64,000 nt of DNA, from NCBI GenBank assembly GCA_003184365.1, contig NKYR01000016.1, positions 310,001 through 374,000 on the forward strand, given 5' to 3'. The notes below the pieces were generated by a model. That model ran no database searches. It was not told where the DNA came from and was given only the letters and a program-made list of their open reading frames with translations. The DNA comes from Evernia prunastri (Eukaryota > Ascomycota > Lecanoromycetes > Lecanorales > Parmeliaceae). Shown in pieces: positions 12,550 through 26,300 of this stretch; positions within the stretch are counted from its first letter, which is position 1; each line of letters begins with the position of its first letter. The position numbers were made by a program, and so were the translations under genes.

Positions 12550-12933
12550 TGAATTCTTCTTGTTGATACGAAGGTCATGACATAGAGCGCCTCGACGGAC
12601 AATGTCTTTCTTGATTCGATATTAGGATAACCAAGCTTTGCCATCATACCAGGCATTCCGATGATTGAAACTTCGTTCAAACGTGAGAGCACTAGGCCAA
12701 GTAATGCATCAATAACCCACTCTACTAGAGATCTCCCTACACAGGGCTGGGGGCGTTGCCCGAGCGACCATTATTTATAGACCTCGGCGGATAACGTAAA
12801 ACTCTTGGCGCCAGTTATTGTATACCTCTCCGGAAGACAATGCCTTTGTAACCTGAGTAAGGGCCGTGAACCTCGTGCAGGTCCACATTCCAGGTGTTAT
12901 TCGCTTGTTGCCGACTACGTATTCTGGTCCGAA
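12550..12933. other. Intergenic / 5' flank of the glucanase gene
   Basis: No gene is seen. The frame of the next gene stays open back to about 12805, but without an ATG before 12934. Confidence 0.5.
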
Positions 12934-15331
12934 ATGCCCTCGCCCTCCCATCGCAACGCCCAAAGTCGCCCGAGCAGACATCCCAATGCTCGCACAAGGC
13001 ACGCTAGAGAGAGAGAGGAAAGAAAAGAGCACGGAACGCCTGAGAAATCGAGAACGCCAAAGCGAAGAACGCAGAGTCCAGAGCGCTCTCCAAGACGAGA
13101 GCGTACCGCGCAGAAACGGAAGGAAAGCCCAGACCGGAGGAGTAAGAGGATTGCTGTAGAGGAAGAGTACGATTCAGAGAGCGAAAGTGATCTCGAACCT
13201 AGAACGCCGCAGAAAAGGAGAGACAGAAGCCCAACACGGAAAGCGCCGACTAGAAGAAGAAGTCCAGAGCGGAAGTCCAACAAGTATGTTGTGGAGGAGA
13301 AGCACAGGAGTTACGAATCCGACACCACAGCACGAAGCTCCAATCCACTTTCGATAGATTCACTTGCGAAGTTGGACGCGCTCAACGAGAAGACTGGAGG
13401 CCAGATCAAGGAAAGAGAAAAAAGAGACAGGGTATGGAGTGAAAAGAAAACGGTCAAGGAGAAGGTAGTGACAGCGCGAGTTGCAAAAGAGAGAGTCAAG
13501 CATAAGCGGAGGTCCGATGGGACATATGAAAAGGTAGAACGGAGAAGGGTGGTCAGTGGGCCGGTGCTTGAAGAGGGGAGATCTAAGAGGGCACGGGGAG
13601 GATATGTGAGCGCGGATGAGAGAAAAGGGAGAAGAAGATTTGGAAAGAAATGTTGGATTGCTGTTGGGGTAGTGTTACTGCTGCTTGTTATCTTGATACC
13701 CGTCGCCATTGTGGTGAGCAGGAAGAAGTCCGGATCAAGTGGAGGAAGTGGTTCTTCAACCAGTGGTAGCGACCCCAGCAACAGCAACTTGAATGGAGTC
13801 AGTGAGAACGACATACCAACAGCAGCAAAGAATACGATTTTGGACCCATTTACGTGGTATGATACGACAAACTTCAACGTCACATATACGAATGACACGG
13901 TTGGAGGTCTGCCGATCATGGGGCTCAACTCCACCTGGAATGATACGACTCAAGCCAATCAATTCGTGCCAGCGCTGAATAAAGCGTGGGCTTATGGAAC
14001 AATGCCCATTCGAGGAGTCAATCTAGGAGGCTGGCTATCTATTGAGCCATTTATCACCCCAAGTCTTTTCAATAGCTACCAATCGAACCAGAACATCATT
14101 GACGAGTATACTTTATCGACGATCCTGGGCCCGAGCAAAGCCGCGCAAGTGATTGAAAAGCACTACTCGCAGTTCATCACTGAGGATGATTTCGCAAGTA
14201 TCCAAGCGGCAGGTTTCGATCACGTGAGAATTCCTTATTCTTACTGGGCAGTCACAACTTACCCAGGGGATCCATACGTACCCAAGATAAGCTGGCGGTA
14301 TCTGCTCAGAGGCATCGAATATGCGAGGCAGCACGGGTTGAGAGTCAACTTGGATTTGCACGCCCTTCCGGGGAGCCAGAACGGTTGGAACCACAGCGGT
14401 CGTCAGGGTCCAATTGGGTGGTTGAACGGCACGGATGGTGCGCTGAATGCGCAACGCTCGCTTGATCTTCATACGCAGCTATCGACCTTCTTCGCCCAGC
14501 CACGGTATCAGAACGTCATTACTATCTATGGCCTCGTCAATGAGCCGAAAATGACTGCCCTCTCTCAATCAGCAGTGGTCGACTGGACAGAGAGTGCTGC
14601 GCAGATCGTCCGCAAGAGCGGTATGAATCAGACAATCGCTTTTGGAGACGGGTTCTTAGGAGTCACCAAATGGCAAGGGCAGCTGCAAGGGATTAGTGGG
14701 TTGGTTCTGGACACACATGAGTATACAATCTTTGATCCCAATTTGATCTCTTTAAATCATACGGCGAAGGTGCAGTATGCTTGTACTGGGTGGACGGGCC
14801 AGATGAAACTGAGCGAGGACACAACTACTGGGTAGGTTTTTCATTGTTTAATTTTGGGGGGGATAAACCATTTGAAAGACATCCGCTCATTAGTCTGGCA
14901 GCTTCGGACCCACCCTATGCGGCGAATGGTCTCAAGCCGACACCGACTGCACCACCTATCTCAACGACGTCAATGCTGGCACCCGCTGGGAAGGCACCCT
15001 GAAGTCCACCGACCGCACAGTCGCCGTCCTCTCCCCGGACTGCCCCTCCAAATCCTCCTCCTGCTCCTGCTCCTCTGCCAACGCTAACCCATCTTCCTAC
15101 TCTGACACTTACAAATCCTGGCTCATGATGAATGCGGAGGCGCAAATGTCGAGTTTCGAAAGCGCCTGGGGGTGGTTCTATTGGACGTGGACGACGGAGT
15201 CAGCGACGCAGTGGGATTGGAAGGCGGGTATGGCGAATGGCATCCTGCCGTCCAAGACGTGGAACAGGAATTTTAATTGCACTAGTGCAGTGCCGGATTT
15301 TGCGGGACAGGGGTTGAGCGAGAATTATTGA
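12934..15331 (+). CDS. exgD: Membrane-anchored GH5 exo-beta-1,3-glucanase (exgD type, about 775 aa)
   Basis: Glucan 1,3-beta-glucosidase that trims beta-1,3-glucan at the cell surface or wall. Exons 12934-14831 and 14902-15331 join in phase, restoring GFGPTLCGEWSQADTDC. The first ~235 residues are a cytosolic, very basic Arg/Ser/Glu-rich tail. One transmembrane helix follows (about 240-262, start CWIAVGVVLLLLV), making a type II membrane protein, then a Ser/Gly linker with N-glycosylation sites. The GH5 domain begins at GVNLGGWLSIEPFITPSLF. The acid/base Glu lies in LVNEP (about Glu537), the nucleophile in DTHEY (about Glu596). It ends with PDFAGQGLSENY, typical of exgD. Cys and Ser/Cys-rich segments in exon 2 are also typical. 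The call is strong. Confidence 0.93.
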
Positions 15332-17241
15332 GGAGCCTTGTGGAGTTTTGATTGCATTGCGAGGCGTCTATGTGAGTGGTGGCACTTTACCCTCACGGAT
15401 TGGCATTGGGCTACAAACATGGGTGTCCGTACTGAGCGACCCGGCTTTCTAGCGGCTTGCTACGCTCACAATAGGTTCGAATATATGTGGTTCGAATAAA
15501 GGTGCATCTTACATTGTCATGTCGAGAAATGTATATAGCTGAGCAACTGCACATGGTGTTGTTAGATCTCAAGCATTGAAGCTGATTCCCCTTCAGAAGA
15601 CACACGCTCCACAATGTGCTTGTTTTGTGTGTCTGATGTCCAAGTCATCGTTGCAGACTGTACGAACCCATACGCAGACCATTGATCTGAGCTTGAGAAG
15701 TCCCAGTTTGTGCCGGCCCTACGCAGTGCTTTTGCACGCTATTCGGGCGGTAGGCGGAGGAATCGGTAGGTTGGAGTCGCGGATCATTCTCGTTTTTTGG
15801 GATGGGGGTGGTTGGATGCGTATTTGAATGGGTCGGATTTCAGCTTTTTGAATCTTCGGTCTTCGACTACATTAGTGTCTTCGCATTGTTCTGTGTGGTG
15901 CCAAGTTTGGTTTGCTGCACATGTTGATGGTGTGAGTTAAGGGTTGTATTGAATTCGAGGTTGGACATTTTGTCTGGTGGTGCTTTGTACTGGAAAGCTC
16001 CAAGTTCTTCTGAGAGATCGATTAGATTTCTTCAGAGACATTCAGCTCCGATCACGTCTACATCGCGGCGGTTCTGGAATCGCATGATGTTGACAATAGG
16101 TACACTTTAAATTGCCAGCTTTACCGGCTTCACAGTGGCGTTTTTGGCTCTGGAGGAGGGGATCTCGATAAGGGGTTCTTTTGCTTTCCTCATGCCAAGT
16201 CTTACCCATCATGTCTTCTACAGCTTGTTGGACAGAGAGGCTTCAGGGGTTCTACTTGTCTGTCTATTTTCTTTGGGGTAAGAAAAGTGTGTGAATAGCA
16301 CTTTCATGAACGTGAGTCCAGCTTCTGTGGGTGTTGAAGGACGTGGTTGCAAAACGCACGCTTCCTTGGAATGAGCTTGTCTCTATGATCAGAGCTCTCA
16401 CAGGTCTTGAACCTGCACGTCAACGATCTAGATCACTCCTGGCTGATTCAATCAGAGGTTTTGACCGGCCCTCTCGGGATAATTGGATCCCTCCCCTGCT
16501 ACCGCTGTATTGAACTCCGCTCCGCGAACTTTTCAAACACAGTGTCAAGCAAGTGATTTTTTCCTACAAGTTCATAGTTCCCAGGAGTTCTTTGCTGCGC
16601 TGGCTCCCTGCTTGTGTCGAGCTTCTGTCGTACCCAGTCGTTCTCGAGAGCAAACTCGTTGAGTGCGTACGGCAGTAACACCTCTCCTCAATGAATGCCG
16701 CTAAATTAAGTCACTAGTCCTATTTAAGGACTTCGCAACTGTTGGACTCTGTCGACTTTGTTTTGTGCCAGGATGCCTATATCGAGTAAGGTGCCTCGCG
16801 CCAAGTCAAGAGTCACCCTCGAGAGCTAGGCGAGAGTGGTGCAGGTGTGTCTGAGGTGTGGGCAAAGTAAGTAAGATAGACCGAGGTTGGGTGCAGGTGT
16901 ACCTGAGAGGTGAGCAAGAGAAAGAATAAACGAGAGTGTAAGGGTGAAAATGAAAAGATTATACTGTAGGCTGTCGAGAACTCATTCTAAGGATAGTCTG
17001 CATGAGCTGAAACTTGCTTTGCATAACCTGTTGGCCTACACCCCTCCACGCTCTGTTGGAATTAAGGTAGTGACAGTCAGCCCTGCCTATCGTGAAACTG
17101 CTGAGCCACTAATGGAATTAACACATCCTACACTATCTCATCATGCATTTACTCTTGCTCCTTAGTAAAATTAAATGGTAACCATTATTCAATACGCTCC
17201 ACCTTTCACCGTACCCATCATCCTTCGTTTCTGAATCAACG
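15332..17241. other. Long intergenic region, no gene seen
   Basis: About 1.9 kb with only short open frames lacking family features. It contains a T-rich part around 15830-16300 and the 5' flank of the next gene. I see no RNA gene with tRNA-like A and B boxes. Confidence 0.5.
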
Positions 17242-19672
17242 ATGCCTCAAGGCAAGACGCGCAGGACAGCTGCTACGTCAAATATTGGGAAAGCTCGTAA
17301 AGACACCGAGACGAATTCGACAGATGAAAGCAGGAACGTAAGTTCGCACTCCAGTCATGCGCTAGCGTCCCGCCGATTGCCCCAAAATCACAAAGCAAAT
17401 GACCTGTGCCATATGATCTGATGTTATTCAGCTTGATCCCAATTTGACTACGACGACAAAGCCTCGCCGCTCTCCAAGGAATCACAATTCTTCGGAGACT
17501 GCTGCGAAACAACATTCACTCTCCAAAGGAGACGAACAATCGACTATCGGCAACCATGTCACGGATCAGGAGGACCCTAAAGTATGGAACACGACAACTC
17601 TTCGTCCAACCACCAAGGCGACTGTCACGTCAAAAGCTGGCCCCGAACCATCTCCAAAATCGAAAGACAAAGCGAAGGCAATCGTTCAGTCCAACCGCGG
17701 AACCAGCAGAAGACCGAAGAGCGCTGGCCCGGCACCACCTCCTAGTCCTACGCGCGACCTTCGACCTGGTCGTGGACCGAAAGTCCCTGCTAAATCTAAA
17801 CAACGCGCAGGAGGAGACCCTGAACATAGCGCCTCTCGCCATCGTACAAGGCGCCAGAGTGGGAAAGCTGACGACCCTCGAGAGACTTCAGCTATTGGAC
17901 GCGGCACTCAAAACAAAGTCTCCTCCAAGTCTATCGCAAAACTAATCCCTGCTCCCGCAGATAGCGTAGAAATACGACATGTTGAAGAGCCCCAGGTCGG
18001 ATCTATTCATGAAGACCCTTCCGCCTCAGGTTCCCGCCAGCTATTGACCGGAGAGGCCCTCGAAGAATTGGCTCGACGTTTGGAGTCCGACCCGACCAAC
18101 CGTTACAGATCTGCAAAAAAGATCGCCGAAGAAGACTCTGGGGAAGAATCAGAAGACGGATCTTCCCAAGATGTTGTCATTGATCCACAGGAACGATTCA
18201 ATCGCAAGTGGGGTTACGTGCCTCCCTTGGACGAAGAGACCACACGCATCATAGAAGCTATTATCAAAGACCCAGCCCATGCAAAGACCATGCTCGGAAT
18301 AGGCCCTGAAAACCCGCAGTTCTTGTCTGGCCTCCACAACAGAAATGTCTTATCTGACGCAAGTACTCATTTAGATCCACGTAAGGAGGAGATCCAATCC
18401 ATATCTCTGGAAGGATGTTTGCAGGAAACACAAGAGCAAGAAACATTTCACGAATTGCTATGGAAGTCAGACAAAGCCAAATGCACACCCGCTTCGAGTG
18501 AGGCTCTCTATCAGCGGACTCTGATGATGAACCTCATTGCGCGACATTTTTTGATTTATCAACTCGATAGTAGCAAACAGCAGATTTTTGATTTTAGTGT
18601 GGAAGAACCTTGGGGCTGTCTGCCAATGCCAAGTCGACTTCTCTGGGCTCTTCCCAAAGGCCAAAAGTCTGAAGCAAAATTCTTGACCCAACCAAAGCCT
18701 GATCTTGCGGTATGCTTCAAACGAGAAGCTGTGATTTCAGAATGGATGTGGAAGCAACTACCGGAACCAACAAAAGGGCTTGCGTGCTTCGAAAACAGTT
18801 CTTCAAATGTGTCAAGAATCTTTCACTTCCTCACCGTAGAAGCTAAGAAAGCAATGCTTGATATCGATTCGCCACAAGCATTGCATCAATGTCTAAATAA
18901 CGCAAGCCAAGCTTTACACAATATGTTCGAATTCTTCCGAGACGCAGGCCCTGATCATGAACAGGTCTTTTATGATAAGGTTAGGTTCTTCTCCGTCGTG
19001 GCCGATAGAAAAGGAATTATCATTCACATTCACCGAGCCATCAGGAAGCCGGATGACGCAGATCGATGGGAGCTTGTTATGCCAGACCGACCTGATTACC
19101 GCCTGGAGTTCGAATTTCAAGATTTCCAAAGGATTGATGACGCGGACGAATTCTCCCGGAAAAAGGTCTTGGAAGTGGTGAAAAAGATTTTCAAGTACGC
19201 AACGGATGATCTCCTTAAATTGATCAATGCTGCAGCTTCAAAGCTCGTCCAGAATTTAGAGAAGGACCTTGGACTGTATCTTGCAAGGCGTGAGGCGGAT
19301 TTCTACTCGTACGGGCAGCCCAATCCGAAAAGCTTCAGAAGCTCAAGGCGTACGAGCCTCGTCCCATCGACGATTGGCGATGGAGTGCAGCGACAATTCC
19401 AGAGCGCCAAACTAGATTCAAACTACGCACCTTTAGACCAGCCAATGGCAAGTGGGCAAACGACACCAAACCAACCTCAACTACCAGTCATCTCGCCTCG
19501 GCTGGCAACCAACGCAAGAAAACGAGGAGTGGAAGAGGTCGAATTGGACGAATCCGAAGATATGCGGGCTCTAGATCCACCCGTACGCAGACGTCGAAGG
19601 CTTTCCCGTTCGAGTCGTAAGTTGTCCCTGCCAAGCCCCCCCACTGCTGGCATTGCGGTCGGAAGTCAGTGA
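17242..19672 (+). CDS. DUF7924-like fungal protein with PD-(D/E)XK-like motif (about 778 aa)
   Basis: Two exons inferred: 17242-17337 and 17432-19672, joined in phase 0 by GTAAGT...TTCAG. The N-terminal ~190 residues are basic, Ser/Thr/Pro-rich and disordered, with several KPRRSPR- and RRPKS-like patches that suggest nuclear location. The folded C-terminal part (about 250-650) resembles the fungal family I know as DUF7924: KPDLAVCF, then FHFLTVEAKKA, then YDKVRFFSVVADRKGIIIHIH. Asp456 in the first motif and Glu502-x-Lys504 in the second match the PD...(D/E)xK layout of restriction-endonuclease-like nucleases; a catalytic role is inference. The end is basic with RRRRRLSRSSRK. The family name is from memory and should be checked by profile search. 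Confidence 0.75.
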
Positions 19673-21568
19673 GGTCGACGAGCCGGGCTCTTGCTGTCTC
19701 TTGACCAGACGCTCGAACGTCAAGGATTTGACATGACTCTTGGATAAACCTTGGTTGACTCACTCGTGAGAAAGACTTTTCGAGGCGAACGGAGCGATCC
19801 TGTCGAAGATGGACGTCTCAATCCCGACCACGTCCATTCTCACCTGAACAAGAATTCAAAAGATCGTGCGACAAAGAGCTGTGCCTGTTGGAAAGCTTCG
19901 AACGTCTGGGTATGGCCCACATCTGCTGCGACGTCAGGCCTAGTCCCCTTGCATGCAGTGAATGTGCCATTGGAAGAGGAGTGCCACGAGTTTCGCGACG
20001 ACAACACATTGGGCCTCTCTCAAAAATTTGGTGCAATAAATGGACTGCTGTCAACGACATTCTTTTTGATACTTAGAATAGCGATGCGATTTGGTAGTAG
20101 CGGACGGGATTTAGCAGATTGAGGACCGGCGGACTCTCCTATGATCTAGTAATCGAATCAAATCTCTTGCCTTTCTCCATCTTGGTTGAACCACCGGAGA
20201 AGCAGGTTACGGTTCATCACAGTAACACGTGTATGTCGAGCTGTAAAATCTTGGTGGTACTGCAGGTCAACGCGACCCTAGCCAACAAAATTCTCGACAA
20301 TCCGGAACCGATAAAATTGTCGTGTATTTGCCCTAAAGCTATGCACAACGATCTTTTTCAAATACCTCCCAGCTTTCTCCTCTCCAATCATTCTTTACGC
20401 ATGCTCAGACCTGCGATCAACTTGATTCACAGCAATACGCCTCAATCTCTCAATTCAGTACCACAATAGGTCTGGCACTCGCATGTCATACGGCGTTCTG
20501 GCATTTACCCATCTCGCTAGATACCAGCGCCAATGGCCTACCATCCTACTTTTTGCCCCCTATCATGACTCATCTCGAGTTTGTAGAAATTGTATGGTGT
20601 GATATGACTTGATTATTTTTACTGCTTTTCTGGAGAAGGATATCCTTCTCCTTATATGGCCAATATGTCTATGTTGCCACCAAATGTACTCCGAAATTTC
20701 TACCTGACACGCTGTCCTCACAGTACAATTTTCTATGGTGGCGGTAATCACACCACCGCCAAGGCTTGGGAGGCGTTGCCACCACATTGCCAAGTGTGAG
20801 AAATATGGATAATGTGGAAGGAATACCATGGTCCATTTCGCCATGGCGTATAGCCTCAATATGGCTCATGGCTCAAATGGCCTCAAATCCAACAGAGTTG
20901 CCTTCGGCTCAATGGTAGCCAAAGTATTTCGCGTTGAAGGAGGCTATAGTTGCGTAGTCTACGGGAAGGCTAAGCAAAAGGTTCAAGCACTGGATCGAAG
21001 CTTTACGTCCTCAGATTGGCCTAGGGTGCAGGCTTGCTACATCGAGTGGACAGGGCACACGGCTGTCAATGGGGGCTCACACAAAGAATGCAATGCCGGC
21101 TTCGATCAAACGACGTCACTGATAGTCATGACTAAGGGTCTTGGAGGCTGGGCAGCGAAGGTGAAGCAGGATTTTAGATTGGTGAGCTCTGGTAAATTGG
21201 ATTGTTTCCTTCAAGAGCAATTCTTGGACATTGCTGGAAGAAGACGTGGATGCGGTATAAAGTCTAGCCGCCCTTCCCCACTTACATAAGCTAGAGTACT
21301 CTTGCCAAGGGTGTGGCACGTGCACGTGGGGTAGTTCCCGTAATTCCCCTCACAAATCACGACGTTGGCCTGCAGAAATATCTGAACAAGCTTCTACTTT
21401 ACTCGAGATGCATCTCAGCATAAGTGGCCCTTTCCTTTCCTCCAACTAAGATAGGCCATCCGCAATTCTCAACCAAAGCCGCTTAAGGCTCGTCCTGCAA
21501 GCGGTAAGTCCGAAGGTGATTACCACCACCACCAAGAGTTGGTTGCCGAAGAGTACAGCGCCGCTACA
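19673..21568. other. Intergenic region, only doubtful open frames
   Basis: About 1.9 kb. The longest frame (20828-21289 plus, 153 codons) shows no motif, signal peptide or splice partner, and I treat it as chance. A short repetitive patch near 20845-20890 repeats GCCTCAA/GGCTCA units. There is a CT-rich upstream region before the permease. Confidence 0.5.
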
Positions 21569-23321
21569 ATGCCAGAAGTCGATCGGTACGGCGAGTTGGG
21601 TGCCAATGGCGATTCAAAGACGCCCGGCGCTCCTGGAGCTGTGGTCGTAGCGGAAGACCCGGCCGCGCCATCAAAGGACGTTTCTTCGAAGCGGCAATCC
21701 TTATCTGATCTGTTCACCATTGTGAGTGCGTCAAACAATTACCGCGAGAGCATATGTCGTTGCCAGACGAGCAAGACTACGGATTATTGACTGGATCGTA
21801 TTGATAGTTCTGCTCTGGCTTCGCTCTGATTAGCGATGGATATCAGAACAATCTTATGTAGGAAGGCTAATAGAGAAACCTGCACCATGACCCTGTTGCT
21901 AATCTCCGTCAGGACTATGACGAATGTCGTGTTGAAGGCGGAATATAAAAAGCAGTATACATCTGCTGTCAGCACCCGTGTATCCAACGCTCTGCTAGTA
22001 GGGGAGATCATAGGCCAAATCGTGATTGGTTTGACATGTGACTATCTGGGCCGCAAAGTCGCAATCGTAACAACAACTGCCATGATCGTGATAGGAGGAA
22101 TACTCGCTACCGCTTCCCATGGTATCACCATTAATGGCATGTTCTGGATGATGACAATATCTCGGGGTATCGTTGGATTTGGTACTGGTGGGGAATATCC
22201 TGCTTCAAGCACGTCGGCCTCCGAAGCTGCTAATGAGTTCACGCCCAATAAACGAGGGCCCATCTTCATCCTGGTGACGAACCTTCCGCTATCCTTTGGT
22301 GGGCCCTTGGCCGTTAGTGTATTCCTGATTGTGTTCTCTGCGGCAACATCCAAGCACCTGTCGACGGTATGGCGAGTGTGCTTCGGCATCGGCTGTCTCT
22401 TGCCTTTGACAGTGTTTTACTTTAGACTCAAGATGTTGAACTCAAAGCTCTATCGTAGAGGTGCCATCAAAAGAAAGGTCCCATATCTTTTGGTAGTGAG
22501 ATACTACTGGAAGACTTTGATTGGGACTTGTGGAGCATGGTTTCTGTACGACTTTGTATGATCATCTTAGGAACACCTGGGCAGGGTATCACGCTGAATG
22601 CAAAGCAGGTGACATTTCCAAACGGAGTGTTCTCTGGCACCATCATTTCGAGTGTGGTAAAGAACGGGAGCATCCTTAAGACAGCTGAATGGCAGCTTCT
22701 CCTTGGAAGCATAGCCATACCTGGTGTACTTATCGGGGCGTGGCTGTGTGACAGATTGGGTCGAAAGAATACCATGATGCTAGGATTTAGCGGCTATCGT
22801 ACGTGTCTCGCCAATAAAGGGAACAATACGGTCTTTGTTAATAGTTAGCAGTGGTCTTTGGACTAATAATCGGGTGCGCTTATGATCGAGTCACTAAGAT
22901 CGTACCCCTCTTCGTGATCTTTTATGGCCTTATGCTCTCTTCTGGAAACCTGGGACCCGGTGATATGTTAGGTTTGATGTCCTCCGAGAGCTATGCCACA
23001 GCGGTCCGTGGTACCTGCTATGGCATTTCGGCTGCACTGGGGAAGACTGGCGCCGCTGTAGGCACGGAGGTTTTTACACCCATCCAGACGAATCTGGGGA
23101 AGAAATGGACATTTATAATTGCGGCCATCTGTGGTGTTGTGGGTGTCTTGGTGACGTTTTTCTTCATTCCAAATCTCACTGGTGACGATCTTGCAATCGA
23201 GGACGAGAAATTCAGGGCGTATTTGGTAGCTCATGGGTGGGACGGTGAGATGGGCGAAGAAGACTTGAAAGCTCTGGCGGATAAGGGAATTCCACCAGGT
23301 ATCATCGAAGATGTCAAGTAA
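21569..23321 (+). CDS. MFS permease, GIT1-like glycerophosphodiester/phosphate transporter (5 exons, 501 aa)
   Basis: Plasma-membrane major facilitator transporter. Inferred exons: 21569-21721, 21808-21857, 21913-22555, 22609-22798, 22852-23321; all phases agree and total 1506 nt with the stop. Assembled motifs: SDGYQNNLM in TM1, CDYLGRKVAIV (the MFS loop 2-3 DxxGRR-type signature), RGIVGFGTGGEYPASS in TM4, and CDRLGRKN in the second half. These match the phosphate/GIT1-type (PHO84-related) branch, which moves glycerophosphoinositol, glycerophosphocholine or phosphate with protons. The cytosolic N-terminal ~50 residues end in SSKRQSLSDLFTI. Exact substrate cannot be told. The ATG at 21569 is the first in frame. 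Introns are 46-86 nt. Confidence 0.88.
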
Positions 23322-26300
23322 CACGCCGAATCCCGATCTATCTAAATAGGGAAGGAATATTTTCGTGACGTACCCCGCTTTTGCTGTGTTGATAGTTTTA
23401 CTTACGGTCACAACAAGTGAAATCTTAATAGCTTACTGTCCTACCACTTTATCCTTATGAAAATTTGTAAGTAGACCGTGATTATTTTTACCATCTTTGA
23501 TATTTTTTTCCATGATCCACATATGTCGACATAATCAGAGACTCTAAAGCTCCTTCTATATTGTTAGAGGACAAAGAGACTTATATATATAGTATAAAAA
23601 AGCCTGAAGCTCGACCTCCTCCACTGAAGTCATTCAAGAAAGCGTTTCTCTCTTGAAGACAAAGTGTTATTTATGTCACACCAACGAGCTCCCCCTCTTG
23701 AAGTCATTCCTAGAGCTCTACAGGAAATTCAACATCCATCTCGGTGGTAAGAACAGCCCTTTACACACACCCAACCCTTCATGATAAAACCACACCCGTC
23801 ACTGACATAGACGCACCATTGCACCCAGACATCGTCTCCGGCCCCCGCCACAACGGGTTCCTCACCCTCATCTCCTCCACCGTCGCCCGCCTCGACTCCC
23901 ACACGACGCACCTGCGCGCCCTCCGTGACTAAAAGCAGCGCGGGAACCCTCACCCGCAAGTGCAGAAGCTGCGGCGGGTCCCTTGCGGGACGTCATGCGG
24001 GGAGGTCTGCCAATTGCTCAATCTGCACTTTTAACACGGACCCTACCGTCCAACCAGTAGTCAAGTTGCTTTCCAGGCGCGATGGCGGTCAGTTCTTTTA
24101 CCTCACCGAGCAGGCACAGGCCTACAAGTGGTGCACACCTCACCCCGATGACGCCTGTCATTCCTCCCTCTATGGTGCTTGGCACTTTTGAGTGGCGCAC
24201 GGAGCTACGTGCGTTCTTGGCTTTTCAAGCCAGCAACAGGGTGACGATCACAGCGCTGAATGAGAAAATTGAGCGGTACCTTTCCCGAAAGTCGCGAACC
24301 TTCAAGCAGATTCATTATTGCCAGTTGGCCGCTATCAACAAGGACCCAGAACTCGTCCGCCAGCTCACATGGTTTGCTGCAAAGCTACCCATGGCATCCC
24401 TCGTAAGTTGCAGCAGTCAGCACCTCACAGGCGACTAGGAATGCGTCAAAGGTTCATGCCAAACGCTTGCGCGAGCTAGGCTCGACGCGGCTGAGAAGAA
24501 AGTCTGCTAGATAATGTCAATGCCTCGACAGCGATTAGCTGTCCCAGAAAAAGCTTTTGAGGTAACTTCCCTGCTCTTGCGTCCTTGTGATATGATAGTG
24601 CCCCCATGCTTAGTGTTGTCTAGCCAGCGTACCGAGTCTGATCAGACATCACTGGATGCTCAGAGAAACTTGTCGTGTAAGCTCCCCGCCTATACGTCCC
24701 ATCTGCGTTATATCTACCGCTGCTCACAAACTCATAGGAAGCATAACGATGTACTCGCCCGCGTCATCACGGGCCGTCGCGCCCGCTCAATTCTCATTGA
24801 TTCGGAAACCGCCGGCCTCATCGAGGAAAGGCCTGGGCACGCGGAAGGGCGTGGGAGAAGCGCTAGCCTGTTGAGAGAGGGCATGCAAGGGGGTGGAAAT
24901 GCGAGGAGGGAGAGGAGAAGGAGTTTATGATATGGGGTGCTCTGTGGGCGTACGAGTATGTCATGGCACCGTCAAGAGTACTCGTCGTACCGCGTCACTC
25001 GTGATAGAGCGAGGAGTGTTAAAAAGTATGTTATTTGTTGGCTGTTGGTGTTGGTTCCCAGCCTTCTTCCAGCTACATTGTCTAGCCAACCACTCAATTT
25101 GTATGGTATATAGGACATGTTCCAGGGGAGCTCTGGACTAATCAATCAATCCTTCCAAACTACCTCATTCCTACCTAAGTATTTCAACAAAGAGGTCACT
25201 TGTCCGTTGGTAAATCCAGCTGCCGTTAGTGTTTCGGATGTCAAAGCTTCCAAATGAACCATGCTTTGTGCACTTCGTTTCCAACGGCTCCTGTATTAGG
25301 ACAAGATCCAATTTTTGAGCATTAGTCAGGTTCGAGACACAAATATCATATGTGCAACATGGTTGGAGCAATAAGGTATTATACACCCCAAGGAAAATCC
25401 ACGTATACGGAATCTCGAAACTGAGGTAGGCAAGCACGACGATTTTGGCAGGTCTGGCCAAGGCCCGCTGTTACGTGCTTTCTTCATCAGTGAGCAACAA
25501 CTCGAACTCGAGATGTCAAGCAACATTCGACCACCCTGAATGTCATCAAATTTCTCGCCAGCTTGGGGTTCTGCAGAGTTATCAGATGTTTCTTCTTGGA
25601 ACTTCTTCCACTTTCTCATCACGTCGACATCACCCTTCCATCGCCACCACATCTCCCCATCTTAGACCCAATCGAGATCGTTCTACACCGTGTGACCTAT
25701 TACAAGTCTCACCGAGCGCGAATAACCTCTTCAGAGAATTCTACTGCAAGATCACCGAAGCCATCATATCGAACAATACAAGAGCCGCCCGGTATTACAG
25801 TCGCCATTTGGTCTAGTGCAAGTAGAAGAAATGTGTTCGGCTCTGTTAAGGCGATGAGAAGCTTCTTGGAAGTCCGCACATCTATATCCAGTTCCGACCG
25901 CAAGCCATTCTTCGGCGAAAGCGACAACCCAGTGTGCATTGCATCTGTATCTGTGTCCACAGTGCGGATTCTGTCCAGTATACGCATAATTTGTCGAGAT
26001 ACTTTTTCGAGTGTACCTCGGGAGGACGAGCACTATCAAGCCGTCTTGCGTCTTCGGTCAAGGCCATCACCGTCCTTGGAAGTTGTCCCCAAGCATCCGG
26101 AAGGTCGTCCATATGAGCCATTAGGAGATCCCTCCTAGCGTGAGGGCAGCGAGTTCATCGTGAATTTGAGCTCCCAGCCTTGTTTCGGCTATGGCTTTTG
26201 CGTATGTCGGCTATATCACCAGAGTTCTGTGTGGTCAAAGACATTCCCCAGGAGAGTTCTGAGATAGAATATTTCAATCAACCTACACCACTCTTGCAAG

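Noticed and set aside
20828..21289. 153-codon plus-strand frame
   Set aside because: No domain, signal peptide, splice partner or codon pattern like the neighbours; it starts in a locally repetitive patch.
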